Shown in pieces: positions 7,312 through 14,727 of a DNA stretch of 32,272 nucleotides. The number at the start of each line of letters is the position of its first letter. The stretch's first letter is position 1. Origin of the DNA: Deltaproteobacteria bacterium (lineage in GTDB: Bacteria > Desulfobacterota > Desulfobulbia > Desulfobulbales > Desulfurivibrionaceae); the NCBI GenBank assembly GCA_013349285.1, contig DUZU01000031.1, positions 1 to 32,272 on the forward strand, in the 5' to 3' direction. The notes below the pieces were generated by a model, which saw only the letters and a list, made by a program, of their open reading frames with translations, had not been told where the DNA came from and searched no databases. The position numbers were made by a program, and so were the translations under genes.

Positions 7312-8523
7312 TTACACCATCTGCTCGGCAATGGAAACCGTGCGGTCGCCCAGCACGTTGGTATAGCTGCCCAGCTCGTTGTCGTACCAGCCGTAAACCA
7401 CGGCCTGGGTGATGGGCACCTGCAGCTTGCCGGTGCCGCCGGGGCAACCGGCCAGCTTGTCCAGATTGACATTGATGCTGGCGGTCCGGGTATGGGTCTC
7501 GGTGCCTTCGATCACCGTGGCGGCAAAAGGCATGCCGATAATATCGCTGGACACCAGCTGCTCCTCGCTATAGACCAGATATTTGTTATTATCGCCGAAT
7601 TCCTTGAAGATGGCGTTGATCTGATTGCGCTTGATCGGATTCTCCATGTCATCATCCTGCAGGTTGAGCACCAGGATGATCAACGAACCGGTGTTGGTCG
7701 GAATCCGAACCGACTCGGCGATAAAACCGATGCTCTTCATCTCGGGGATAACCAGGGGCAGGGCCCGGGCCGCGCCGGTGGTGGTGAGGATGATGTTATT
7801 GAAGATACTGCGGTTCTTGCGCAGATCGGTGGCCCCGGCATTGGGCAGCCGGTCAAGGACCTGCTGGCTGCCGGTGGCGGCATGCACGGTTACCACCGAG
7901 GCGCTCAAAAACTTATCCGCCCCGAAATTGTCCAGCAGCGGTTTGATCATGTACGAGAGACAGGTGGTGGTACAGGAGGCGCCGGAGATCAGGCTGTGCC
8001 GGGTGGGATTAAAATCGCCGTCATTGATGCCCATTACCGTGGTCACCGCATCTTCCGGCATATCCAGCCCCTTGTTCTTGATCTTGAAGGGAGCGGAGAG
8101 GATGACCTTTTCGGCGCCGGCCTGAATATGGCCGCGCAGTGAGCCGCGGGGGGCATCGGCATCGGCGGTGGGATCGGTGAACACCCCGGTGGTATCGACC
8201 ACCAGCTTGACATCGTTTTCCTTCCATTTGATCTCGGCCGGGTTCCTGGACTCGCGCAGGATCTTGACCGGCACCCCGTTGACCACCATGGTCCCGGCGG
8301 CTTCATCGAGGCTTTCGATAACCCGGCCGGCATTGCAGCCGTGCAGGTACATGCCCAGACGACCGTAGCTGCTGTCGCGGTCGATGGACGACGCGATATC
8401 CTGAATTCCGGTGCCGATCGCCCGGCCGGTGTTGATCACAATTTCGGAAAAATGTTTACGGGAAACATGGTGCCACAGTGAAAGCTTACCGATTCTTCCC
8501 AGACCGTTAATACCTAATTTCAT
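7312..8523 (-). CDS. gap: Divergent, long glyceraldehyde-3-phosphate dehydrogenase
   Basis: A 403-residue GAPDH, about 65 longer than the usual 335. It oxidises glyceraldehyde 3-phosphate to 1,3-bisphosphoglycerate with NAD(P). The N-terminal Rossmann motif is GINGLGRIGK; the catalytic cysteine is C184 in SGASCTTTC (canonical SNASCTTNC), the catalytic histidine is H214 in VTVHAATGS, and the C-terminus has the family WYDNELG. The cysteine lies about 34 residues later than usual, so both halves carry extra sequence. The acidic residue that normally selects NAD (N-D after strand 2) reads N-T here, so cofactor choice may include NADP. The promoter at 8599-8627 and a GGGAG ribosome-binding site make it the first gene of the operon. 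Confidence 0.93.
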   Translation of the reverse strand: MKLGINGLGRIGKLSLWHHVSRKHFSEIVINTGRAIGTGIQDIASSIDRDSSYGRLGMYLHGCNAGRVIESLDEAAGTMVVNGVPVKILRESRNPAEIKWKENDVKLVVDTTGVFTDPTADADAPRGSLRGHIQAGAEKVILSAPFKIKNKGLDMPEDAVTTVMGINDGDFNPTRHSLISGASCTTTCLSYMIKPLLDNFGADKFLSASVVTVHAATGSQQVLDRLPNAGATDLRKNRSIFNNIILTTTGAARALPLVIPEMKSIGFIAESVRIPTNTGSLIILVLNLQDDDMENPIKRNQINAIFKEFGDNNKYLVYSEEQLVSSDIIGMPFAATVIEGTETHTRTASINVNLDKLAGCPGGTGKLQVPITQAVVYGWYDNELGSYTNVLGDRTVSIAEQMV

Positions 8524-8598
8524 TTATAAAATTCTCCCTTTTCGCTTTTAGTTAAACAGGAAAACTATCATTAACATATGAATTTGACGAGCTTATTG

Positions 8599-8627
8599 AT
8601 TATACGTAGACCACTTTTTCTAGGCAA
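8599..8627 (-). promoter_or_regulatory. Sigma-70-type promoter of the gap operon
   Basis: On the minus strand a -35 TTGCCT (8627-8622) and a -10 TATAAT (8604-8599) are separated by exactly 17 bases. The predicted transcript would start near 8592, giving a leader of about 70 bases before the gap ATG, with GGGAG 9 bases from the start codon. The perfect -10 and ideal spacing make this one of the clearest promoters in the window. Confidence 0.75.
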
Positions 8628-8670
8628 GAAAAACATTGGTCCAATAACTTAAAATCAAAGATAAATCAAC

Positions 8671-10077
8671 CTATTTAGCCTCATCGAGCTGAATCGGCCG
8701 CACCATTTTATCAACAGGCTCCAGGAGTGGAATTTCCTTGGTCAGGGCCGGGTCGATCTCCTGAAACTTTCTGGCGGTCACCATCACCCGCCCCTCAAAA
8801 GAGCCGACCGCCCGGTTATAGGAATCTACAGTCCGGTCAAGGCCCCGGCGCATATCGTTGAAATGGCCGACCATCACCCCGAGCCGCTCATAAAGGGTGC
8901 GCCCCAGCTCACCGATGACCTGGGCATGCTCGGCGATCCGCTCATGCCGCCAGCCATAGGACACGGCGCGCAGCAAGGCGATCAGGGTGGTGGGGGTGGC
9001 GAGAATGACCCGCTGCTCAACCCCGTACTCAATCAGGGCCGGGTCCTGCTCCAGGGCGGCGCTGAAAAAATTCTCCCCGGGCAGAAAAAGCACGACGAAT
9101 TCAGGGGAAGGCTGAAACTGCTCCCAGTATGACTTGCTTGCCAGCTGCCCGAGATGGGTGCGGATCTGGCGGGCGTGATCCCGCAGAAACCCGACCCGCG
9201 CCTCTTCGCTGTCCGCCTCCATCGCCTCCAGATAGGCGGAGAGGGCCGATTTGGAATCGACCACGATATTTTTATTGTTGGGCAGCTTCACCACCAGATC
9301 CGGCCGCAGGCGGCCGGCGCCGACCGCAACGCTCTCCTGCTCCAGGAAATCGCAGTACTCGAGCATGCCGGCCATCTCCACCACCTTGCGCAGCTGAATC
9401 TCCCCCCAGCGCCCCCGAACCGAAGGCCGGCGCAGGGCATTGACCAGATTGGCGGTCTCGCCCTGCAGCCGAGCCTGGGTGGTGGCCAGGGACTTCACCT
9501 GCTCAACCAGGCCGACATAGGCCTCGCCCCGCTCCTTTTCCACCTGGCGCAGCTGATCATCAACCCTTTTCAGGGAGTCCTGCATGGGTTTGAGCAGCTC
9601 ATGGATCGAAACTTTTTTCTGCTCCATCTCCGCGCTGCCCCGCTCCTGAAACTTAGCCAGGGTCTCCTTGGCCAGCTCCAGAAACCGCTTGCTGTTGCTT
9701 TGAAAGATATCCGAGGAGAGCGCCTTGAAGGCATCGGCCAACTCCAGCCGCGCCTCTTTCAACAGGGCCTGTTTTTCGCTGAGCTGCCGCTGTTCCGCCT
9801 CAAGCCGGGCCAACAACTCACTGTTTTTACTCTGCAGCAACCCCTTGGCCTCGGCCAGCTCCGCCAACTCCTGCCGCACGGCCTGCAACTGGCCCCTGGT
9901 CTCGGCCAGGGCCTCTTCCTTGGCCGACAACCGCTCGCGGGCCAACCCCTCCAGCCCGGCCAACTCCGCCCCATGCAGTTGCTCAAGCTGGGCCAAACGC
10001 CCCCGCAACAGCAGCCATCCGAGCAAAAATCCGCCCACCGCCGCCGACAAAAGCAAAAACCATAAATCCATCGCCAT
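8671..10077 (-). CDS. rmuC: DNA recombination protein RmuC homologue
   Basis: A 468-residue RmuC family protein; the family is linked to limiting inversions and recombination at repeats and has a nuclease-like fold core. The N-terminus has one transmembrane helix ([20 protein letters not shown]), then a long coiled coil rich in E, A, Q and L to about residue 185, then the conserved RmuC domain (about 200-420) with [36 protein letters not shown] and ASKSYWEQF. The open frame extends to an ATG at 10101, but the ATG at 10077 directly before the membrane helix has GGGAAGG 5 bases upstream and is preferred. It is probably transcribed alone; 148 bp separates it from the gap start. Confidence 0.93.
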   Translation of the reverse strand: MAMDLWFLLLSAAVGGFLLGWLLLRGRLAQLEQLHGAELAGLEGLARERLSAKEEALAETRGQLQAVRQELAELAEAKGLLQSKNSELLARLEAEQRQLSEKQALLKEARLELADAFKALSSDIFQSNSKRFLELAKETLAKFQERGSAEMEQKKVSIHELLKPMQDSLKRVDDQLRQVEKERGEAYVGLVEQVKSLATTQARLQGETANLVNALRRPSVRGRWGEIQLRKVVEMAGMLEYCDFLEQESVAVGAGRLRPDLVVKLPNNKNIVVDSKSALSAYLEAMEADSEEARVGFLRDHARQIRTHLGQLASKSYWEQFQPSPEFVVLFLPGENFFSAALEQDPALIEYGVEQRVILATPTTLIALLRAVSYGWRHERIAEHAQVIGELGRTLYERLGVMVGHFNDMRRGLDRTVDSYNRAVGSFEGRVMVTARKFQEIDPALTKEIPLLEPVDKMVRPIQLDEAK

Positions 10078-10284
10078 CAGCACCTTCCCATCCAAACCCA
10101 CCTGTTAATCGGTAAAAATTGATAGCCGCCCGCAACCACGGTCGCCCAAACAATAAGCATCATACCTTGCCGACCGTAAAAACCATAGCCCAACCGCCAA
10201 GCAACGATCATGAATATTGACTTTTTTAAGGAAAACATTAAGTTTATGAAAATCGATGCAATCGATCTAACCTTATCAGCGAAT

Positions 10285-10316
10285 AGCTCAAACCGAGCTT
10301 TTTATTTATTTTTTTT
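10285..10316 (+). promoter_or_regulatory. Terminator-like leader hairpin before the sulfite reductase-like gene
   Basis: AGCTC (10285-10289) and GAGCT (10295-10299) form a 5-bp stem with a 5-base loop, followed by TTTTTATTTATTTTTTTT. This lies just upstream of the ribosome-binding site at 10321. The stem is short, so it may be an attenuator or merely an AT-rich leader. Confidence 0.3.
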
Positions 10317-10332
10317 CCACAAGGAGAAGCCA

Positions 10333-10992
10333 ATGCTCAAAGACGGTGAAAAAGGTGCTGTCCTGCAGCGCGACAAAGAGACCTATGCCATTGTCCCCCA
10401 CCTGCCCCTGGGCCTCATCACCCCGGATCAACTCCGCAAGATTGCCGACGTGGCCGACAAATACAATACGGCCGCCCTCAAGATCACCAGTGCCGCCCGG
10501 ATTGCCATCGTCGGCCTCAAAGAGGAGGACATCGACAGCGCCTGGCAGGACCTGGGCATCCCCCCCGGCGCCGCGGTGGGCATGTGCGTGCGCAGCATCA
10601 AGGCCTGCCCCGGCAATACCCTGTGCCGGCTCGGCCAGCAAGATGCCCTGACCATGGGCAAAGAGATGGACGAACGATACCACGGCCTGCAACTGCCCGG
10701 CAAGTTGAAGATGGGCGTTTCGGGTTGCCCCAACCAGTGCGCCGAAACCGGCGTCAAAGACCTGGGCCTCATCGGCAAGGCCAAGGGCTGGACCCTGGTG
10801 GTCGGCGGCAATTCGGCCTCCAAGCCGCGTCTGGCGGAAATCCTGGCCGAAAACCTCTCCGACGAAGAGGCCCTGGCCATGTCCGAACGAATCATTAATT
10901 ACTTCAAGGACAACGCCAAAACCGGTGAACGGATGGGCCGTTTTATGGACCGCATCGGCTTTGACAACCTGAAAAAGGCCGCTCTCGCCTGA
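10333..10992 (+). CDS. Small siroheme/[4Fe-4S] sulfite (nitrite) reductase-like protein
   Basis: A 219-residue single-module protein with one nitrite/sulfite reductase ferredoxin-like half-domain (about 10-75: LPLGLITPDQLRKIADVADK and LKITSAARIAIVGL) and the siroheme/4Fe-4S domain. The cluster cysteines are clear: ACPGNTLC (C-x5-C) near residues 95-101 and SGCPNQCAE (C-x3-C) near 134-138. Both arrangement and length match the monomeric low-spin 'assimilatory-type' sulfite reductase of Desulfovibrio. The frame continues upstream to 10210 with unrelated low-complexity residues, but the ATG at 10333 has AAGGAG 6 bases upstream and begins the conserved part. Likely cytosolic, reducing sulfite or a similar oxyanion; physiological role in sulfate reducers is not settled. 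It has its own terminator and no partner gene. Confidence 0.88.
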   Translation: MLKDGEKGAVLQRDKETYAIVPHLPLGLITPDQLRKIADVADKYNTAALKITSAARIAIVGLKEEDIDSAWQDLGIPPGAAVGMCVRSIKACPGNTLCRLGQQDALTMGKEMDERYHGLQLPGKLKMGVSGCPNQCAETGVKDLGLIGKAKGWTLVVGGNSASKPRLAEILAENLSDEEALAMSERIINYFKDNAKTGERMGRFMDRIGFDNLKKAALA

Positions 10993-10998
10993 GCTAAG

Positions 10999-11030
10999 CC
11001 CCCCTCATCCCGAGATTGATGAGGGGGTTA
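10999..11030 (+). terminator. Terminator of the sulfite reductase-like gene
   Basis: CCCCCTCAT and ATGAGGGGG form a perfect 9-bp GC-rich stem with a 10-base loop, starting about 6 bases after the stop codon, and are followed by TTAATT. The T tract is short but the stem is strong. Confidence 0.7.
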
Positions 11031-11065
11031 ATTAAAAAAAGCAAAAACCGCGACAATATTTACCC

Positions 11066-11093
11066 TTGACATTTACGCAACCTCTGGTATTTT
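11066..11093 (+). promoter_or_regulatory. Promoter of tRNA-Met
   Basis: A consensus -35 TTGACA (11066-11071) is followed after 16 bases by TATTTT (11088-11093). Transcription would begin near 11100, about 15 bases before the mature tRNA 5' end, as expected for a short tRNA leader. Confidence 0.65.
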
Positions 11094-11114
11094 ATCTGAT
11101 TTGCTAGTAGATAT

Positions 11115-11191
11115 GGGCCTATAGCTCAGTTGGCTAGAGCCACCGGCTCATAACCGGTCTGTCCCTGGTTCGAGTCCAGGTAGGCCCACCA
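11115..11191 (+). tRNA. tRNA-Met (anticodon CAT, elongator type), CCA encoded
   Basis: A 77-base class I tRNA beginning GGGCCTA and ending TAGGCCCACCA, with a fully paired acceptor stem. The D-arm reads AGCTCAGTTGGCTAGAGC, and the anticodon stem ACCGG/CCGGT encloses CTCATAA with anticodon CAT. The T-arm is CCTGGTTCGAGTCCAGG. The paired first base (G1-C72) excludes initiator tRNA. A lysidine-modified tRNA-Ile2 also carries a CAT anticodon in DNA, but the overall sequence fits elongator Met better. Confidence 0.92.
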
Positions 11192-11284
11192 AATTCCACC
11201 AAGTGGGAATAGATTGAAAGCGCAGCACAAGCTAAAAAACAACCGCTTTATTTTAAGCAAGACCACACCACCGGTCTCTTAATA

Positions 11285-11319
11285 AAAGGTGCAACCCAAA
11301 AGGTTGGCGCCTTTTTTTT
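11285..11319 (+). terminator. Terminator downstream of tRNA-Met
   Basis: AAGGTGC-AACC pairs with GGTT-GCGCCTT (one bulged G and one G-T pair) around a short CAAAA loop, followed by eight T. It ends the tRNA transcript about 95 bases after the CCA and lies just before the Nif3-like gene. A GTG within the stem is an unlikely start for that gene. Confidence 0.75.
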
Positions 11320-11348
11320 ATGTAAAGCAGCAACGGATACTACAAGGG

Positions 11349-12203
11349 ATGCCCGAAGAGATCCTCACTCTCCAGAAATTACTGACCGCCTTAAACCACA
11401 TCGCCCCGTTTACCATGGCTGAACCCTGGGACAACGTCGGGCTCATGGTGGGGGACCCTGACCAGCCGGTCAACAACATCCTCGTCGCCCTGGACCCCAC
11501 CGCCGAAGTAATCGCGGAAGCCGCTTCACAAAAAATAAACACCATCATCACCCACCACCCCCTGATCTTCACCCCCCTCAAAAAAATTCAAGGCAACACC
11601 CCGCAAGGCCGCATGCTAACCGCGGCCATCCGCCACGACATTGCCATTATTGCCTGCCATACCAACCTGGACCTGATCAACCAAGGGGTCAGCAATGCCC
11701 TGGCCGAACAACTGGGCCTGGTAAACAGCGAAACGCTATCCGGCCCAAAGGAGCAACCGGAAAACGCGCCGCAAACCGGCTACGGCAAAATCGGCCGACT
11801 GCCGGCCCCGCTAGCCCCCGAACAGTTCCTCGCCAAGGTTTTTTCGGCCTTGGGCGCCACCAACCTCAAGATCGCCGGCCCCCTGCCCCAGCAAATCCAC
11901 ACCGTCGCCCTCTGCGGCGGCAGCGGCTCGGACCTGGCGGAAACCGCCTTTGCCCGGCAAGCCCAGGTGTACATAACCGGAGAAGTCAAACACAGCGTCG
12001 CCCGCTGGGGTGAAGCCAACGGCTTTTGCATCATTGACGCCGGTCATTATGCCACCGAAAAGCATATTGTGCCGGTGCTGACCACAATGATCAGAGAAAC
12101 CCTGCAACGCCTGGGCCACCAGCAGACGGTGCAGGCTACCACCAGGCAAAACAACCCTTTCCAATGCGTTATTTTACACGATAATAAACCCCTTTACTGT
12201 TAA
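11349..12203 (+). CDS. Nif3/YbgI family dinuclear metal centre protein
   Basis: A 284-residue member of the Nif3-like (DUF34/YbgI) family, toroid-forming proteins with a two-metal site and often described as GTP cyclohydrolase I type 2-like; cellular role is not settled. Metal-ligand motifs are visible: ITHHPLIF (two histidines) near residues 63-70, CHTNLD (histidine and aspartate) near 100, and the C-terminal GHYATEKH (histidine and glutamate) near 233-240. EPWDNVGLMVG near residue 23 is the classic family N-terminal motif. The frame continues upstream through a terminator, so ATG 11349 is chosen. The zinc-ribbon gene follows after 29 bp on the same strand and is probably co-transcribed. Confidence 0.9.
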   Translation: MPEEILTLQKLLTALNHIAPFTMAEPWDNVGLMVGDPDQPVNNILVALDPTAEVIAEAASQKINTIITHHPLIFTPLKKIQGNTPQGRMLTAAIRHDIAIIACHTNLDLINQGVSNALAEQLGLVNSETLSGPKEQPENAPQTGYGKIGRLPAPLAPEQFLAKVFSALGATNLKIAGPLPQQIHTVALCGGSGSDLAETAFARQAQVYITGEVKHSVARWGEANGFCIIDAGHYATEKHIVPVLTTMIRETLQRLGHQQTVQATTRQNNPFQCVILHDNKPLYC

Positions 12204-12232
12204 CCAACATATATTAAGCCGAGGATGCCACA

Positions 12233-12952
12233 TTGAAAGAAGATATCAACCAGCTCAGGGAACTCCAGGAAATTGACCTTAAAATCAGCAAACTCACCGA
12301 GGAGATCGCCGCCGGCAGCGCGGACATCGATAAACGCAAGCTGAGCATCGATGCCCACAAGGAGACCATCGCCAAACTCAACGAGAAAATAGCCGCCAAC
12401 GAACAGCGCCGCCAGGAACTGGACGAGGAACTGGCAAGCGAAGCTGATCGCATCAAGGACCGGCAGGCCAAGCTGATGAACGTGCAGACCAACCGCGAAT
12501 ACCAGAGCATCCTCAAGGAAACCGAAGATGCCAAAAAGCTCAACACCCAGCGGGAAGAATCGGTTGTGCAACTCATGGAGCAGATCGAGGCCTTTAAAGA
12601 AAAAATTAACGAGGCAACCAATCTTTGCCGCGGCGAAGAAGAGCTGCTGACCGAGGAGATGAGCAAGGTCGGCGACCAAACCGCCAAGCTGGAAACGGAA
12701 AAACTCAAAATCAGCAAAGCCAGGGACACCAAGGCCAAAAAAGTCAACGCATCCCTGCTGAAGAAATACAATGTTCTTCGCGAAAAAAGAAAAGGGATTG
12801 CCGTGATTGAGGTCACCAGCGGGGTTTGCCGCGGCTGCTTCATGAACATTCCGCCCCAGCTCTTCAATGACCTGATGCGCGAAGAGAAACTGCTCACCTG
12901 CCCCACCTGCAACCGAATCATGTTTCACCAGCCCGCAGCAGAGGCGGAATAA
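12233..12952 (+). CDS. C4-type zinc-ribbon coiled-coil protein (DUF164-like)
   Basis: A 239-residue protein with a long antiparallel coiled-coil arm (about residues 1-190, rich in E, K, L and Q) and a C-terminal C4 zinc ribbon: CRGC near residues 200-203 and CPTC near 223-226, separated by MNIPPQLFNDLMREEKLL. This is the layout of the DUF164/CT398-like zinc-ribbon family, which is widespread in bacteria with unclear function; nucleic acid binding or a link to secretion/flagella has been proposed for some members. The start is TTG at 12233, with GAGG 8 bases upstream and no in-frame ATG nearby. It follows the Nif3-like gene, a pairing I recall from other deltaproteobacteria. Confidence 0.87.
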   Translation: MKEDINQLRELQEIDLKISKLTEEIAAGSADIDKRKLSIDAHKETIAKLNEKIAANEQRRQELDEELASEADRIKDRQAKLMNVQTNREYQSILKETEDAKKLNTQREESVVQLMEQIEAFKEKINEATNLCRGEEELLTEEMSKVGDQTAKLETEKLKISKARDTKAKKVNASLLKKYNVLREKRKGIAVIEVTSGVCRGCFMNIPPQLFNDLMREEKLLTCPTCNRIMFHQPAAEAE

Positions 12953-12971
12953 GCAGGGACAAACCGGCCCC

Positions 12972-13000
12972 TTGTTTAGCCGGGCCGGCAGATTTATAGT
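12972..13000 (+). promoter_or_regulatory. Promoter of RNase P RNA
   Basis: TTGTTT (12972-12977) and TATAGT (12995-13000) are separated by 17 bases. Transcription would start near 13007-13008, which coincides with the first base of the terminal helix of RNase P RNA. Confidence 0.7.
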
Positions 13001-13007
13001 TGAGTTT

Positions 13008-13371
13008 GATTGGAGTGGGCGCATGATCGCCTGCCGCGCTTGCGGCAGGAGGAAAGTCCGAACTCCGCAGGGCAGGGAGGTTCGTAACGCGAACTGGGGG
13101 CGACCCTGAGGAAAGTGCCACAGAAAATATACCGCCGGCCTCGGCCGGTAAGGGTGAAATGGTGGGGTAAGAGCCCACCGCTTCCATGGCGACATGGAAG
13201 GCATGGCAAACCCCTCCCGGAGCAAAACCAAATAGGAAAGCGTTTTAGGGCTGCCCGCCCATAGCTTTCGGGTAGGTCGCAAGAGGTGCCGGGCGACCGG
13301 CATCCTAGATAAATGATCATGGCCTTGCCTTTGGGCAGGGTACAGGATTCGGCTTATAGCCCACTCCAATC
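13008..13371 (+). ncRNA. rnpB: RNase P RNA (bacterial class A)
   Basis: A structured RNA of about 364 bases, the catalytic subunit of RNase P that matures tRNA 5' ends. The ends pair: GATTGGAGTGGG (13008-13019) with CCCACTCCAATC (13360-13371), forming helix P1. Universal core segments are visible: GAGGAAAGTCCGAACTCC (CR-I, about 13050-13067), the ACAGAAAATA segment near 13120, AGGGTGAAA at about 13150 followed by GTAAGAGCCCACCG, and the 3' ACAGGATTCGGCTTATA with CCCACTCC. The layout is class A. A run of T follows directly at the 3' end. A sigma-70 promoter sits just upstream. A long open frame on the other strand through this region is a by-product. Confidence 0.97.
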
Positions 13372-13383
13372 TTTTTTTTATTT

Positions 13384-13492
13384 TTAACGGTTCAGCTGCG
13401 CCCCATTTTTAGACGATCAGATCAGCTCGCATAGCTGGGCCATGGGCTCGCAGCCCTGCTTGTCTAAACCTGCAGCCCATCTGAACCGTTAA
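13384..13492. repeat. 109-bp imperfect palindrome between rnpB and ispDF
   Basis: The outer arms TTAACGGTTCAG (13384-13395) and CTGAACCGTTAA (13481-13492) are perfect 12-bp inverted repeats. Inside, CTGC/GCAG and TTTAGAC/GTCTAAA continue the pairing after small internal loops, and the apex contains shorter self-complementary pieces (AGCT...AGCT, GGGC...GCCC). The whole element could fold into one long interrupted hairpin. There is no T tract at its end and it begins directly in the T-rich tail of rnpB. It may be a REP/MITE-like element, a processing site, or a structured leader for ispDF. Confidence 0.65.
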
Positions 13493-13547
13493 CGCCCAAA
13501 GGCAATCCGGGCTTCTTAGTTATTTTTTTCAGGTAATCTTAACGACC

Positions 13548-14723
13548 ATGCTTACCGCCACCGCCATAATCGCCGCCGGGGGCGCAGGATTACGCATGGG
13601 CCAACCACGGCCCAAACAATTCTGCGCGTTGGCCGGCGTCCCGATCCTGATCCACACCATCCGCGCCTTTATCAAGGTTACGGCCATCCGCGAGATAATC
13701 GTGGTGGCCCCGGCCGAATATCTGCCGGACACCGAACAGCTCCTTGACCAATACAACCTGCGCGAAAACTGCCGGGTGGTGGCCGGGGGCATCCTCCGGC
13801 AGGATTCGGTCCGCGTCGGCCTGGCCCAGGTCGCCGACGGCATTGAGCTGGTGGCGGTCCACGACGGCGCCCGGCCCCTGATCTCGCCGGAGCTGATCAC
13901 CGCCTGCCTGGCCGCGGCCGCCGAACACGGCGCCGCCATTGTCGCGGTGCCGGTCAAGGACACGATCAAAACCGTGACCGATGAGCGCACCATCGCCAAC
14001 ACCATGGACCGCAGCGCGCTCTGGCAGGCCCAGACCCCGCAAGTCGTCCGCACCGCCCTGTTCAAAGAGGCTTATGCCAAGGCCGACCGGGATGGCTTTA
14101 TCGGCACCGACGAGGCCTCGCTCCTTGAGCACGGCAAATGGCCGGTATATATTGTTGAAGGATCGGAAACCAACCTCAAGATCACCCGCCCGGACGATCT
14201 CCTCATTGCCGAGGCGTTACTAATGGATAAAAATATGAGCCAGCTTCAAATCCGCGTCGGCCACGGCTATGACGCCCACCAACTTACGGAAGGTCGAAAA
14301 CTGATCCTGGGCGGGGTAAACGTTCCCCATGAAATGGGCCTGCTCGGCCACTCGGACGCCGACGTCCTCACCCACGCCCTTTGCGATGCCATCCTCGGCG
14401 CCATGGGCCAAGGGGACATCGGCCGCCATTTTCCGGACAGCGACCCCCAATACAAGGGAATCTCAAGCATCAAACTCCTGGAACATGTTGTCGCACTGGC
14501 CGCGGAACAAGGGCTGGTCGTCAGCAACGCCGATATCACCGTGGTCGCCCAGCGCCCGAAGCTGCAGGGTTATTTTTCACAGATGCGGCAAAATCTGGCC
14601 GTAGCCTGCCGGGTAGAGCCGACCGCAATCAACCTCAAGGGAACCACCACCGAGAAGATGGGCTTTGCCGGCCGCGAGGAAGGGATCAGCGCCCATGCGG
14701 TGGTGCTGCTCAGCGCCCGATAA
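13548..14723 (+). CDS. ispDF: Bifunctional IspD-IspF (MEP pathway)
   Basis: A 391-residue fusion of two non-consecutive steps of the non-mevalonate isoprenoid pathway. Residues 1-225 are 2-C-methyl-D-erythritol 4-phosphate cytidylyltransferase: IIAAGGAGLRMG and PKQFCALAG form the CTP loop, and VHDGARPLI and AQTPQVVRT follow. Residues about 230-391 are 2-C-methyl-D-erythritol 2,4-cyclodiphosphate synthase: RVGHGYDAHQL gives the D-x-H zinc ligands, LGHSDADVLTHALCDA the third histidine, and NLKGTTTEKMGF the C-terminal substrate loop. The linker is only a few residues. The start has only a weak AGG upstream. The stop lies 4 bp from the convergent thpR stop. Confidence 0.96.
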   Translation: MLTATAIIAAGGAGLRMGQPRPKQFCALAGVPILIHTIRAFIKVTAIREIIVVAPAEYLPDTEQLLDQYNLRENCRVVAGGILRQDSVRVGLAQVADGIELVAVHDGARPLISPELITACLAAAAEHGAAIVAVPVKDTIKTVTDERTIANTMDRSALWQAQTPQVVRTALFKEAYAKADRDGFIGTDEASLLEHGKWPVYIVEGSETNLKITRPDDLLIAEALLMDKNMSQLQIRVGHGYDAHQLTEGRKLILGGVNVPHEMGLLGHSDADVLTHALCDAILGAMGQGDIGRHFPDSDPQYKGISSIKLLEHVVALAAEQGLVVSNADITVVAQRPKLQGYFSQMRQNLAVACRVEPTAINLKGTTTEKMGFAGREEGISAHAVVLLSAR

Positions 14724-14727
14724 CGGC

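Noticed and set aside
7129-8142. 337-codon plus-strand frame opposite rimI/gap
   Set aside because: Antisense shadow of GC-rich genes; no ribosome-binding site or family match.
9154-10065. 303-codon plus-strand frame opposite rmuC
   Set aside because: Glutamine/leucine/proline repeats mirror the RmuC coiled coil on the other strand.
10312-10320. TTTTCCACA, a match to the DnaA-box consensus
   Set aside because: Single copy in a T-rich leader just before a ribosome-binding site; no cluster and far from dnaA.
11289-11348. GTG-initiated extension of the Nif3-like protein
   Set aside because: The GTG and following codons lie inside the tRNA terminator stem and T tract; the conserved family N-terminus starts at 11349.
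12200-13369. Long minus-strand reading frame (389 codons) across the zinc-ribbon gene and RNase P RNA
   Set aside because: It is antisense to a well-supported coding gene and to rnpB; its sequence is low-complexity leucine/phenylalanine-rich in the coiled-coil part, as expected for a shadow frame.
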